A stretch of 64,000 bases of DNA, taken from positions 6,573,501 through 6,637,500 of the forward strand of contig NZ_CP108088.1 in NCBI RefSeq assembly GCF_036192275.1, given 5' to 3'. The translations under genes and the position numbers were made by a program. The notes under the pieces were generated by a model. That model was not told the origin of the DNA. It was given only the letters and a program-made list of their open reading frames with translations, and did no database searches. Source of the DNA: Streptomyces sp. NBC_00250. GTDB lineage: Bacteria; Actinomycetota; Actinomycetes; Streptomycetales; Streptomycetaceae. Positions 42,060 through 51,064 of this stretch are shown here, one piece after another; the first letter of the stretch is position 1; each line of letters opens with the position of its first letter.

Positions 42060-42314
42060 GACTGCTGCTCCTCATCGGGCGCCGGCGCCACGGCTCTGTG
42101 TGATGCACCGGTGAAGTCCAAGAACTGGCAGGTGCTCCGTGGGGGTGAGCACGACTGGACTGCCCGGACGTTACCCATCAGTACATGGTTCCGGATAGGG
42201 GGTTCCGGCCAGATGTTCCGTGCGTCACACATGTGTGGCGGTGCTCTCCGCACAGTAATCCACAGGTTTCCCGACTCGGAAGTAACCGCAGGTGACACCC
42301 CCTAAGGTGGGCCC

Positions 42315-43082
42315 ATGCGAGTCCATGTGGTCAGTGACGTGCACGGCAACGCCGGAGACCTCGCCAGGGCGGGGGACGGGGCCGACGCCCTCATATGCCT
42401 GGGGGACCTGGTCCTCTTCCTCGACTACGCCGACCACAGCCGCGGGATCTTCCCCGACCTCTTCGGCGTCGAGAACGCCGACCGGCTGGTCGAGCTGCGC
42501 ACCGCCCGCCGCTTCGACGAGGCCCGTGACCTGGGGCGTCGCCTCTGGGCCGAGCTCGACGTCGACCGCGAGACCGCGATCGAGGGAGCAGTCCGCCGCC
42601 AGTACGCCGAACTCTTCGCCGCCTTCCCCACCCCCACGTACGCCACCTACGGGAACGTCGACATCCCCCGCTTCTGGCCCGAATTCGCCCGCCCCGGGAC
42701 GACCGTCCTCGACGGCGAGCGGATCGAGGTCGGCGGGCTCGTCCTCGGCTTCGTCGGCGGCGGCCTGCGCACCCCGATGCGCACCCCGTACGAGATCTCC
42801 GACGAGGAGTACGCGGCGAAGGTCGAGGCACTCGGCGACGTCGACGTCCTCTGCTCCCACATCCCGCCGGACGTGCCGGACCTGACGTACGACACCGTCG
42901 CCCGCCGCTTCGAACGCGGCAGCCGGGCCCTGCTCGACGCCATCCGGCGCACCCGCCCCCGCTACGCCCTCTTCGGGCACGTCCACCAGCCGCTCGCCCA
43001 GCGGATGCGGATCGGATCGACCGAGTGCGTGAACGTCGGCCACTTCGCTTCGACGGGCAAGCCCTTCGCACTGGAGTGGTGA
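42315..43082 (+). CDS. Calcineurin-like metallophosphoesterase
   Basis: 255 residues from ATG 42315; TAAGGT ends 6 bases upstream, so the mRNA is likely leaderless. The dinuclear metal motifs are complete: SDVHGN (about 7), CLGDLV (about 28), GNVD (about 113), CSHIPP and GHVH (about 221). Related enzymes act on cyclic nucleotides or other phosphodiesters; the substrate is not readable. Confidence 0.92.
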   Translation: MRVHVVSDVHGNAGDLARAGDGADALICLGDLVLFLDYADHSRGIFPDLFGVENADRLVELRTARRFDEARDLGRRLWAELDVDRETAIEGAVRRQYAELFAAFPTPTYATYGNVDIPRFWPEFARPGTTVLDGERIEVGGLVLGFVGGGLRTPMRTPYEISDEEYAAKVEALGDVDVLCSHIPPDVPDLTYDTVARRFERGSRALLDAIRRTRPRYALFGHVHQPLAQRMRIGSTECVNVGHFASTGKPFALEW

Positions 43083-43171
43083 CAGGCCCCGCGCCGCGGC
43101 GCGATAGCCTGCCGTCGGCACATCTGTGCCCCTTGACTTCCGCCGGACCGCACAGTGGAGGAGCCACCACG

Positions 43172-43615
43172 ATGGCCGAACACACCAGCTCGAGCATCAC
43201 GATCGAGGCGGCACCGGCCGACGTCATGGGCGTGATCGCCGACTTCGCCCGCTACCCCGAGTGGACCGGCGAGGTGAAGGAGGCCGAGGTCCTGGCGACC
43301 GACGACGCCGGCCGCGCCGAGAAGGTCCGGCTGCTGCTCGACGCCGGCGCGATCAAGGACGACCACACCCTCGCGTACACCTGGACCGGGGGGAACGAGG
43401 TCAGCTGGACGCTGGTCAAGTCCCAGATGCTCCGGTCCCTCGACGGGTCGTACCGGCTCGCCCCGGTCGGCGGCGGCGACCGCACCGAGGTCACGTACCA
43501 GCTGACGGTCGACGTCAAGATCCCCATGCTCGGCATGATCAAGCGCAAGGCGGAGAAGGTCATCATCGACCGCGCGCTCGCCGGCCTGAAGAAGCGCGTC
43601 GAATCGGGCGCGTAG
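43172..43615 (+). CDS. SRPBCC-family (START-like) lipid-binding protein
   Basis: 147 residues from ATG 43172 (GGAGGAG upstream). The Bet v1/START-like fold shows at AAPADVMGVIADFARYPEW and in the C-terminal helix (VIIDRALAGLKKRVE). Proteins of this kind bind a hydrophobic ligand in a cavity. It follows the phosphoesterase by 89 bases and is closed by a hairpin. Confidence 0.9.
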   Translation: MAEHTSSSITIEAAPADVMGVIADFARYPEWTGEVKEAEVLATDDAGRAEKVRLLLDAGAIKDDHTLAYTWTGGNEVSWTLVKSQMLRSLDGSYRLAPVGGGDRTEVTYQLTVDVKIPMLGMIKRKAEKVIIDRALAGLKKRVESGA

Positions 43616-43680
43616 CCCTTCCGCCGACGCCCCGGCCGGGGCCCCGCCCCTTGCACCGGCATTGCGGTGTGCACGGGGTG

Positions 43681-43708
43681 CGGGCCCAGGCGCGGACGCC
43701 TGGGCCCG
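43681..43708 (+). terminator. Terminator after the SRPBCC gene
   Basis: 12-bp perfect stem (43681-43692 with 43697-43708) around CGGA. Confidence 0.75.
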
Positions 43709-43796
43709 GCAGAGGGTGTGTGGTCCGCCCCGCGCGGAACCGTTGCCCACAGCGGGGCCGAATGCTCGTGCGGAGGGCCCCGGTAACGTCCTCCGT

Positions 43797-44942
43797 ATGC
43801 GGATCATTCTTGTTACCGGCCTCGGCGGCGCCGGACGTACCACCGTCGCCGCCGCCACCGCCCTCGCCGAGGCGCGCGCCGGCCGCCGCGTCCTGCTGGT
43901 CTCCGAGGACGTCGAACGGGAACCGCTTCAGGCCCAGGACGGACTCCGCGTCCTGCGCCCCGAGCCGGCCGCCGACTTCCGCCGCGAGTTCCTCGCCCTC
44001 CAGGCCCGCTCCTCCGCCGCCCTCGACCTGCTGGGCGCCGTGCCCTTCGAGGACGCCGAGCTCACCGAACTCCCCGGCAGCCGCCAGTTCGCCCTGCTGC
44101 GCTCCCTGCGCGACGCCGCCGAGGGCGACCACGAACTCGCCGTCGTCGATCTGCCGCCGCTCCCCGAGGCCCTCGCCGTCCTCGCCCTGCCCGAGCAGCT
44201 GCGCCGCTACCTGCGCCGCCTCCTGCCCCCCGAGCGGCAGGCCGCCCGCGCCCTGCGCCCGATGCTCGCCCAGCTCGCCGGGGTCCCGATGCCCGCCCAG
44301 TGGCTGTACGAGACCGCCGGGCGCTGGGAGGCCGAGCTGGCCGCCGTCCAGGCCGTCGTCGACGCCCCCACCACCAGCGTCCGTCTCGTCCTCGAACCCG
44401 GTCCCACCGCCGTCCGGGCCCTGCGCGGCGCCCGGCTCGGCCTCGCCCTCCAGGGCCTCGCCCTCGACGCCGTCGTCGCCAACCGGCTGCTGCCCGCCGA
44501 ATCCGAGGACCCCTGGCTCGCCGGACTCACCGCCCAGCAGCACCGGCACCTGGCGGAGCTCCGTACCGCCGGCGACGTCGGCGGCGTACTCGACGAGTTG
44601 CCGCACCTCGGCCGGGACCCGCGCGGACCCGAGGACCTCGCGCTGCTCGCGCCCGCACGGCCCGTGGCCGTCCCCGACCCCGTATCGGACTGGGCCGTCG
44701 AGGACCGGCGGGAGGAGGACGGCGTCCTGGTGTGGCACATCGGCCTCCCCGGGGCCGTCAAGGAGGAACTGTCCCTCGTCCGCAGGGGTGACGAACTGCT
44801 CCTTACCGTCGGCTCCTTCCGCCGCAACGTGCCCCTGCCGGCCGCTCTCCGTCGCTGCACGGTCACCGGCGCGGGACTCGTCGAAGGGGACCTCCGGGTG
44901 CGCTTCACCCCCGACCCCGGACTCTGGCCCCGTACCTCTTGA
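43797..44942 (+). CDS. ArsA-like P-loop protein with degenerate nucleotide site
   Basis: 381 residues from ATG 43797 (TAACGT ends 7 bases upstream; probably leaderless). The fold is that of the ArsA/Get3 group: N-terminal P-loop region and a C-terminal HSP20-like ArsA domain (about 310-380; WHIGLPGAVKEELSLVRRGDELLLTVG). The P-loop reads GLGGAGRTT where active members have GKGGVGKT, so both signature lysines are lost (Leu and Arg). The switch region VVDLPPLPEAL replaces the usual DxxPTGHTL. ATP hydrolysis is therefore doubtful. It may be a regulatory or structural homologue. The small DUF5304 gene follows. Confidence 0.85.
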   Translation: MRIILVTGLGGAGRTTVAAATALAEARAGRRVLLVSEDVEREPLQAQDGLRVLRPEPAADFRREFLALQARSSAALDLLGAVPFEDAELTELPGSRQFALLRSLRDAAEGDHELAVVDLPPLPEALAVLALPEQLRRYLRRLLPPERQAARALRPMLAQLAGVPMPAQWLYETAGRWEAELAAVQAVVDAPTTSVRLVLEPGPTAVRALRGARLGLALQGLALDAVVANRLLPAESEDPWLAGLTAQQHRHLAELRTAGDVGGVLDELPHLGRDPRGPEDLALLAPARPVAVPDPVSDWAVEDRREEDGVLVWHIGLPGAVKEELSLVRRGDELLLTVGSFRRNVPLPAALRRCTVTGAGLVEGDLRVRFTPDPGLWPRTS

Positions 44943-44985
44943 GGAGGCGTGTACCGTCGAAGTACCAGCCACTGAGGAGTACGCC

Positions 44986-45495
44986 ATGAGCGATTCGGAT
45001 GCCTGGGCCAAGGCGTGCGCCGAGGACCTGGAGGCCGAGAAGGCCCGCCGCAGGGCGCAGCGCGGGGCGGAGACCGGCTCCGCCGCCGACGAGTTCCGCA
45101 AGCTCTTCGAAGCCGTCGCCGACAAGGTCTCCGGCGGTCTCGGGAACCCGCTGCTCGGCGGACAGGCCGCGCAGACCGTGCAGCAGCTCGTCAACCAGGC
45201 GAAGTCCGTCGTCGAGCCCGTGATCGAGCGCAACCCGCAGGTCTTCGACCACCTCGCCGCCGCCGGGAACGAGCTGTTGGCCGCCTACCGCTCCGCCGTC
45301 GAGGGCCATGAGAGCCGCTGGACGCGCGACGAGAAGGTGACCCCGGACGACCCGCGCGACCCGCGCCGGGACGCGGACGGGCCGAGCGGCGAGCCGTACG
45401 ACGGCAAGCGCGACGACGACCGCAAGGACGACGGCAAGGACGACCGCAAGGACGACGAGGGGCCCGGAACCGGCCAGCACATCGACCTCGACTGA
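44986..45495 (+). CDS. DUF5304 protein
   Basis: 169 residues from ATG 44986 (TGAGGAG upstream). The first 110 residues are mostly helical and amphipathic (EFRKLFEAVADKVSGGLGNP; NQAKSVVEPVIERN). The last 50 are highly charged and probably unstructured, with repeated DDRKDD units. Function unknown. It follows the ArsA-like gene after 43 bases and precedes glucokinase, probably in one transcript with the former. Confidence 0.85.
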   Translation: MSDSDAWAKACAEDLEAEKARRRAQRGAETGSAADEFRKLFEAVADKVSGGLGNPLLGGQAAQTVQQLVNQAKSVVEPVIERNPQVFDHLAAAGNELLAAYRSAVEGHESRWTRDEKVTPDDPRDPRRDADGPSGEPYDGKRDDDRKDDGKDDRKDDEGPGTGQHIDLD

Positions 45496-45561
45496 TCGGG
45501 ACGCCCGTCCCCCTCGGGTACGGTGGGCCTTAGCGGGGCTCGACCGAAAACTGAGGGACAC

Positions 45562-46503
45562 ATGGGACTCACCATCGGCGTCGACATCGGCGGCACGAAG
45601 ATCGCGGCCGGCGTGGTCGACGAGGAGGGCAACATCCTCGACACGCACAAGGTGCCCACCCCGCCGACCCCCGAGGGCATCGTCGACGCGATCTGCGCGG
45701 CCGTGTCCGAGGCCGGCAAGGGCCACACGATCGAGGCCGTCGGCATCGGTGCCGCGGGCTACGTCGACGACAAGCGTGCCACCGTCCTCTTCGCGCCGAA
45801 CATCGACTGGCGGCACGAGCCGCTCAAGGACAAGGTCGAGCAGCGGGTCGGCCTGCCCGTCGTCGTCGAGAACGACGCCAACGCGGCAGCCTGGGGCGAG
45901 TACAGGTTCGGCGCCGGCCAGGGCCACGAGGACGTCATCTGCATCACCCTCGGCACCGGCCTCGGCGGCGGCATCATCATCGGCAACAAGCTGCGTCGCG
46001 GACGCTTCGGCGTGGCCGCCGAGTTCGGCCACATCCGGGTCGTCCCGGACGGTCTGCTGTGCGGCTGCGGCAGCCAGGGCTGCTGGGAGCAGTACGCCTC
46101 CGGGCGCGCGCTCGTCCGGTACGCCAAGCAGCGCGCCAACGCCACCCCCGAGCGCGCCGAGGTCCTCCTCGGTCTCGGTGACGGCACCCCCGAGGGCATC
46201 GAGGGCCGTCACGTCAGCCAGGCCGCCCGCGCCGGCGACCCGGTCGCCGTCGACTCCTTCCGTGAGCTGGCCCGCTGGGCCGGTGCCGGTCTCGCGGACC
46301 TGGCCTCGCTGTTCGACCCCTCGGCGTTCATCGTCGGCGGCGGCGTCTCGGACGAGGGCGATCTCGTCCTCGACCCGATCCGCAAGTCCTTCCGGCGCTG
46401 GCTGATCGGCGGCCAGTGGCGTCCGCACGCTCAGGTCCTCGCGGCCCAGCTCGGCAACAAGGCCGGCCTGGTCGGCGCAGCGGACCTGGCCCGCCAGGGC
46501 TGA
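45562..46503 (+). CDS. glkA: Glucokinase (ROK family)
   Basis: ATP-dependent glucose kinase of the ROK family. In Streptomyces the orthologue also mediates glucose repression. 313 residues from ATG 45562 (GAGGGAC upstream). Motifs: phosphate loop GVDIGGTKIAAG (about 6), sugar/catalytic VVENDANAAAWGE (Asp about 105), LGTGLGGGI and the ROK zinc site CGCGSQGCWEQYASG with the His in GHIRV. The context, downstream of DUF5304, is the known Streptomyces arrangement. Confidence 0.96.
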   Translation: MGLTIGVDIGGTKIAAGVVDEEGNILDTHKVPTPPTPEGIVDAICAAVSEAGKGHTIEAVGIGAAGYVDDKRATVLFAPNIDWRHEPLKDKVEQRVGLPVVVENDANAAAWGEYRFGAGQGHEDVICITLGTGLGGGIIIGNKLRRGRFGVAAEFGHIRVVPDGLLCGCGSQGCWEQYASGRALVRYAKQRANATPERAEVLLGLGDGTPEGIEGRHVSQAARAGDPVAVDSFRELARWAGAGLADLASLFDPSAFIVGGGVSDEGDLVLDPIRKSFRRWLIGGQWRPHAQVLAAQLGNKAGLVGAADLARQG

Positions 46504-46513
46504 CCGCCCGCAC

Positions 46514-46575
46514 GAGGGCATGAGCACGAAGGCCTGAGCGCGAGGGCATGAGCGCGAAGGCATACGAAGGCATAC
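46514..46575. repeat. Short degenerate tandem repeat
   Basis: Three 14-base units (GAGGGCATGAGCAC and variants, 46514-46555) followed by two identical 10-base units GAAGGCATAC (46556-46575), between glkA and its terminator. Confidence 0.8.
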
Positions 46576-46580
46576 GGCGA

Positions 46581-46620
46581 CCGCCCGTCGCGTCCCACGT
46601 GGACGCGGCGGGCGGTTGTC
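46581..46620 (+). terminator. Terminator of glkA
   Basis: 15-bp stem with one G-T pair (46581-46595 with 46601-46615), loop CACGT, then TTGTC. Confidence 0.75.
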
Positions 46621-46634
46621 GTACGTTACGTGTC

Positions 46635-47381
46635 ATGGCGATCAGTGAGCTGCCCAACTCCCGCACCGAGGCGGACGGTTCGGCCGTCCTCCGGGTCCTC
46701 AGCTACAACGTGCGCTCGATGCGCGACGACGAGGACGCCCTCGCCCGGGTCATCCGGGCCTGCGCCCCGGACCTCGTCTTCGTCCAGGAGGCCCCGCGCT
46801 TCTTCCGCTGGCGCAAGCACGCCGCCCGGCTCGCGGCCAAGAGCGAGCTCGTCATCCTGAGCGGCGGTGCCACCGCGGCCGGGCCCATGCTGCTCTGCTC
46901 CCTGCGGGCCACCGTGGAACGCACCGAGGACGTGCTGCTGCCGCTCACCCCCGGCCTGCACCGGCGCGGCCTCGCGACCGCCGTCGTCCGCTTCGCCGGG
47001 GCCCGGGTCGGGCTCATCAGCTGCCATCTGAGTCTGCGCGAGGACGAGCGGTACGCCCAGGCCGGGATGGTCCTCGACCGGGTCGGCGCCCTGGGGACCC
47101 CGCACGCCCTCGTCGCCGGGGACCTCAACGAACGGCCCGAAGGCCCCGCCTTCCGCCGTCTGGCGAAGGAGCTCCAGGACGGCTGGGAGGTCAGCCCCTG
47201 GGGAGGCGCGAACACCTCGACCCCCGCCGATCCGCACCAGCGGATCGACGCGATCCTGGCCACCCCGGGCGTCGAGTTCCTGGGCTGCGGGGTGCCCACG
47301 GACCTCGACCCCGCGGACCTGCGGGCCGCCACCGATCACCTTCCGGTGCTGGCGGCGGTCCGCGTCCCGGCACTGCCCTGA
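46635..47381 (+). CDS. Endonuclease/exonuclease/phosphatase-fold protein
   Basis: 248 residues from ATG 46635; TACGTT ends 7 bases upstream, so leaderless. The EEP motifs are present: LSYNVRSM (Asn), FVQEAPRF (catalytic Glu), SCHLSL, AGDLNERPE (Asp-Asn) and the final DHLPVLA. No signal peptide. It could act on nucleic acid, phospholipid or sugar phosphates; nothing in the sequence decides. Confidence 0.9.
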   Translation: MAISELPNSRTEADGSAVLRVLSYNVRSMRDDEDALARVIRACAPDLVFVQEAPRFFRWRKHAARLAAKSELVILSGGATAAGPMLLCSLRATVERTEDVLLPLTPGLHRRGLATAVVRFAGARVGLISCHLSLREDERYAQAGMVLDRVGALGTPHALVAGDLNERPEGPAFRRLAKELQDGWEVSPWGGANTSTPADPHQRIDAILATPGVEFLGCGVPTDLDPADLRAATDHLPVLAAVRVPALP

Positions 47382-47389
47382 GGGCCGCA

Positions 47390-47415
47390 CCGCCGGTGGC
47401 CCGGGCCACCGGCGG
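47390..47415. terminator. Bidirectional terminator (26-base palindrome)
   Basis: Perfect palindrome CCGCCGGTGGCCC/GGGCCACCGGCGG between the convergent EEP and membrane-protein genes. Confidence 0.75.
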
Positions 47416-47423
47416 CAGGAGGA

Positions 47424-48107
47424 TCAGACGACCGCGCCGCGGCCCGGGTCGTCGAAGCCGTCGTCATCGTCGTCGTCGCGCTTCATGCGCCCCACCAGGG
47501 TCGCGAAGCCGCCCAGGAAGCCGCCGATGCAGAGCGTGGTCAGCCACCAGGTCATGTCCCACTGGAGGAGGACGGCGAGCAGCATCAGCACCGGGCCGCC
47601 GACCACGGCGAGCCAGGCGAACTTGGTCGTCGTGTCCGCCTCGGGCAGCGGGGGCGGCTCCGGCGGCACGAAGTGGCCCTCGTCGGAGCCGCCGGGGGCG
47701 TCCTCCGGTTCGGTGGGTGAGTAGTCCCGGGGGCCGGAGGGGCGCACTCCGGGCGCGAAGACGACCGAGCTGCCGAGCGCGGGGCGCTCGGGACCGGCCT
47801 CCGGCTCCTCGTCCGACCCGGGCTCCTCGGAGGCCTCCGGGGCGGTCTCCCCGGTCGTCGGCCTCGGCTTCCAGGGCGTGCCCTTTCCGACGGTCGGCCC
47901 CGGCTTCACCGGCCGGACCTCACCGGCGCCCTCGCCGTCGTCCTCGCCCTCCGGCTCCGGAAGCGACAGGTTCTCGACCGTCCGGAACGGCTTGGCCCCC
48001 GGCGGGTCCACGGGCTCCTCGCCGTACCCCGCGACGATCGCGGCCCAGGCCGCCTCCTCGTCGATGGGCTGCGGCTCCCGCCCGCCGCCGTCCTGCTCCT
48101 CAGCCAC
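47424..48107 (-). CDS. Two-helix membrane protein with acidic disordered N-terminus
   Basis: 227 residues from GTG 48107 (GGAGCAGGAGCG upstream). Residues 1-155 are Pro/Glu/Asp-rich and unstructured, with the short helical block DEEAAWAAIVAGYG. Two hydrophobic helices follow (about 165-183 and 188-207), and the C-terminus is a run of Asp (about 213-219). No enzyme motif. The start overlaps the esterase stop by eight bases, so the two genes are coupled. Confidence 0.8.
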   Translation of the reverse strand: MAEEQDGGGREPQPIDEEAAWAAIVAGYGEEPVDPPGAKPFRTVENLSLPEPEGEDDGEGAGEVRPVKPGPTVGKGTPWKPRPTTGETAPEASEEPGSDEEPEAGPERPALGSSVVFAPGVRPSGPRDYSPTEPEDAPGGSDEGHFVPPEPPPLPEADTTTKFAWLAVVGGPVLMLLAVLLQWDMTWWLTTLCIGGFLGGFATLVGRMKRDDDDDDGFDDPGRGAVV

Positions 48108-48882
48108 CGCTCCTGCTCCCCTGTTCGTCGACCAGACCCGGGGCGAGACGCTCGACGAAGGCCAGGCTCTCGTCGAAGATCCGCTCCGCGTCATGGTCCA
48201 ACGTCGCGACGTGGTAGCTCTGTTCCAGCAGGATCTCCTGGACGTCCGTCGAGGAGATCCTGGAGAGGATCCGGGCCGAGTCGACCGGCGGCACGACATG
48301 GTCCTGAGGGCTGTGGAGCAGTACCACCGGCTGTGTGACCTGCGGAAGCTCCGCGTCGACGGTCCGGAAGAACTCGCGCAGGGAGTGCGCGGCGTGCAGC
48401 GGCACCCGGTCGTAGCCGACCTCGGTCACGCCCTCCTTGGCGATGTCGCTGGCGATGCCCTTGGTCGAGGGGACCAGATGACGGGCGACCGGCAGCGCGT
48501 ACGCCGCCAGGCCGTGCACCTTGTTCCCCGGGTTGACCAGGACGATGCCCTTCACGGCGTCGCCGTGCCGCGCGGCGAGCCGCAGGGTCAGCGCCCCGCC
48601 CATGGAGAGGCCGAAGACGAAGACGGTCGCACACCGCTCCAGGAGCTCGCTCAGCGCCCGGTCCACCTCCGCGTACCAGTCGTGCCAGGTGGTGAGCTGC
48701 ATGTCCTCCCAGCGGGTGCCGTGGCCGGGCAGCAGCGGCAGTGACACCGTCAGGCCGCGCTCGGCCAGATACTCGGCCCACGGGCGCAACGACTGCGGGG
48801 AACCGGTGAATCCGTGACAGAGAAGGACGCCGACCTCTCCGCCTTCATGGCGGTACGGCTCGGCTCCGGGAAGGACCGGCAC
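48100..48882 (-). CDS. Alpha/beta-hydrolase (carboxylesterase/monoacylglycerol lipase type)
   Basis: 260 residues from GTG 48882, chosen because AGGAG lies six bases upstream. The hydrolase fold is complete: oxyanion HGFTGS (about 23), nucleophile elbow GLSMGGAL (Ser about 95), acid in HSPQDHVVPP (about 201) and His in SYHVATLDHD (about 231). It resembles Bacillus-type Est30 and monoglyceride lipases. The frame remains open upstream but is Pro/Ala/Lys-rich and without a good start. It is divergent from a phospholipid acyltransferase gene. Confidence 0.9.
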   Translation of the reverse strand: MPVLPGAEPYRHEGGEVGVLLCHGFTGSPQSLRPWAEYLAERGLTVSLPLLPGHGTRWEDMQLTTWHDWYAEVDRALSELLERCATVFVFGLSMGGALTLRLAARHGDAVKGIVLVNPGNKVHGLAAYALPVARHLVPSTKGIASDIAKEGVTEVGYDRVPLHAAHSLREFFRTVDAELPQVTQPVVLLHSPQDHVVPPVDSARILSRISSTDVQEILLEQSYHVATLDHDAERIFDESLAFVERLAPGLVDEQGSRSGG

Positions 48883-49068
48883 CGGGGTCTCCTGTTCGCT
48901 CGACTTCGCGTTCGCCTTCGGGTGCGCCTTCGGGGGCGCCGCAGCGACGGAAAATGGGGAAGGACCTTCACGGTACGCGACCGGACCGACACCGACCAGG
49001 GCCGTAGCGGGGGCCGTACCCCGGTACGGGATAAAGTCGTCGCGACGGCACACGGAAGGCATGGCGAG

Positions 49069-49815
49069 TTGATCTACGGCGCAATGAAGTTCTCCCTCGG
49101 AGGGTCCCTGAAGCTTGCCTTCCGGCCCTGGGTGGAGGGTCTGGAGAACATTCCCGCCGAGGGGCCCGCGATCCTGGCGAGCAACCACCTGTCGTTCTCC
49201 GACTCCTTCTTCCTGCCCGCCGTGCTCGACCGCAAGGTCACCTTCATCGCCAAGGCGGAGTACTTCACCTCGCCGGGTGTGAAGGGCAAGCTCACCGCCG
49301 CCTTCTTCAAGGGCGTCGGCCAGCTCCCGGTGGACCGTTCGGGTGCCCGCGGCGCGGGTGAGGCGGCCATCAAGGCCGGTATCGAGGTCATCGAGAGCGG
49401 CGGCCTCTTCGGGATCTACCCCGAGGGCACCCGTTCGCCCGACGGACGGCTCTACCGGGGCAAGCCCGGCGGTCTCGCGCGCGTGGCCCTGGCCACCGGC
49501 GCGCCGGTGATCCCGGTCGCCATGATCGACACCGAGAAGATCCAGCCGCCCGGCAAGGTCGTCCCCAAGCTGATGCGCCCGGGGATCCGGATCGGCAAGC
49601 CGCTGGACTTCACCCGCTACCAGGGCATGGAGGGGGACCGCTTCATCCTGCGCTCGGTGACCGACGAGGTCATGTACGAGATCATGAAGCTGTCCGGCCA
49701 GGAGTACGTCGACATCTACGCGACCGCCGCCAAGCGGCAGATCGCGGATGCGGAGAAGGCGGCCAAGGAGGCCGTCAAGGCCGAGATCGCGGCTCGGGAA
49801 GAGTCCGGCGCGTAG
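49069..49815 (+). CDS. 1-acyl-sn-glycerol-3-phosphate acyltransferase (PlsC-like)
   Basis: Second acyl transfer in phospholipid synthesis. 248 residues from TTG 49069, chosen for GGAAGG nine bases upstream; ATG 49084 (MKFSLGGSLK) is in frame but has no ribosome site. The HX4D motif is NHLSFSDSFF (about 42), block III is GIYPEGTRSPDGR (about 118) and block IV VIPVAMI (about 144). The C-terminus is a charged Ala/Lys helix. Probably cytoplasmic-face membrane-associated. The macS gene follows after 34 bases. Confidence 0.92.
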   Translation: MIYGAMKFSLGGSLKLAFRPWVEGLENIPAEGPAILASNHLSFSDSFFLPAVLDRKVTFIAKAEYFTSPGVKGKLTAAFFKGVGQLPVDRSGARGAGEAAIKAGIEVIESGGLFGIYPEGTRSPDGRLYRGKPGGLARVALATGAPVIPVAMIDTEKIQPPGKVVPKLMRPGIRIGKPLDFTRYQGMEGDRFILRSVTDEVMYEIMKLSGQEYVDIYATAAKRQIADAEKAAKEAVKAEIAAREESGA

Positions 49816-49849
49816 GCGTTCCCGTACGGGACGCCCGGGGGTGGGGGAG

Positions 49850-51064
49850 ATGGCCAAGCGCGAGCGTGTCGTGCGCATGTCGGTCGAGCAGCCGTTGTGG
49901 CGGGCACTGACCGGCTACCGCGTCGGGACGATGATCTACGCGGTCCTGCTGTTCGTCTTCGGCCGGGAGGGGTACGAGCGGCCCTGGATCGCGGTCTCCT
50001 ATCTGGCGGTGATGAGCGTCTGGACCCTCGCCACCCTCCCCAGGGTGGCGAACGCGGCCAGCTGCACCAAGCGCTTCCTCGGCGCCGACCTCACCGTCGC
50101 CCTCGTCGGCATCCTCCTCACCCCGCTCGCCGACGCCCAGGCCCAGACCGTCGACGGCCCCACCCTCCCGACGATATGGACCGCCGGATCCGTCCTCGCG
50201 TACGCGCTCAAGGGCGGCTGGCGCTGGGCCGGCTTCGCCTCCACCGCCGTCGCCGCCGCCAACCTCGTCGAGCGCGGCCACCCCAGCCGGGACACCCTCC
50301 ACAACGTCCTGCTCGTCTGGGTGGCCTCCATCGCCATCGGATACGTCGTCGAGGTCGCCCGCGCCTCCGAGCGCACCCTCGCCCGCGCCCTGGAGATCGA
50401 GGCCGCCACCCGCGAGCGGGAGCGGCTCGCCCGCGACATCCACGACAGCGTCCTCCAGGTCCTCGCGATGGTGCAGCGGCGCGGCACGGCGATGGGCGGC
50501 GAGGCCGCCGAGATCGCCAGGATGGCGGGGGAGCAGGAGGTGGCGCTCCGTACGCTCGTCGCGGGCGGTCTCACCCGGCCCAGCCTGGTCTCGGAGGACG
50601 AGTCCGAGGGTGCCGTGGTCCGCGTCGTCGACGTGGACGACGAGCCGGACGACGACACCCCCGTCGACCTGCGCCTCCTGATCGCCCCGCGCGCCGGGGC
50701 GAAGGTCACCCTGTCCGAGCCGGGTGCGCCCGTGCTCCTCGCGCCGCCCGCCGCCCGAGAGCTGGCCGCCGCCGTCGGTGCCGCCCTGGACAATGTCCGG
50801 GTGCACGCGGGCGAGGACGCCCAGGCCTGGATCCTCGTCGAGGACTGGCCGGACGAGGTGATCGTGACGGTCCGGGACGACGGCCCCGGCATCCCGGAGG
50901 GCCGTCTCGCGGAGGCCTGGGGCGAGGGCCGGATGGGGGTCGCCCTCTCCATCCGGGGGAGACTGCGGGATCTGGGCGGCTCGGCCGAGCTGATCTCGGT
51001 CCCGGGCCAGGGCACGGAAGTCGAGTTGAAGGTTCCACGGGGGAAGGCAGGACAGGAAAGATGA
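49850..51064 (+). CDS. macS: Sensor histidine kinase MacS
   Basis: 404-residue NarL-type kinase. ATG 49850 follows GGGGGAG. The N-terminal part has a PspC/MacS-type membrane region with about five helices. The HisKA_3 His is in ARDIHDSVLQVLAMVQRRG (about 195), and the HATPase domain is at about 300-395 (ALDNVRVHAG, VTVRDDGPGIP). It overlaps the regulator gene by four bases. Gene order and sequence match the MacRS system of S. coelicolor, which controls morphogenic membrane-protein genes and affects antibiotic production. The signal is not known. Confidence 0.88.
   Translation: MAKRERVVRMSVEQPLWRALTGYRVGTMIYAVLLFVFGREGYERPWIAVSYLAVMSVWTLATLPRVANAASCTKRFLGADLTVALVGILLTPLADAQAQTVDGPTLPTIWTAGSVLAYALKGGWRWAGFASTAVAAANLVERGHPSRDTLHNVLLVWVASIAIGYVVEVARASERTLARALEIEAATRERERLARDIHDSVLQVLAMVQRRGTAMGGEAAEIARMAGEQEVALRTLVAGGLTRPSLVSEDESEGAVVRVVDVDDEPDDDTPVDLRLLIAPRAGAKVTLSEPGAPVLLAPPAARELAAAVGAALDNVRVHAGEDAQAWILVEDWPDEVIVTVRDDGPGIPEGRLAEAWGEGRMGVALSIRGRLRDLGGSAELISVPGQGTEVELKVPRGKAGQER

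Noticed and set aside
42170..42235. Short repeat GGTTCCGG...GGTTCCGG upstream of the acyl-CoA ligase
   Set aside because: Only eight bases long and no regular geometry to a promoter; likely chance.
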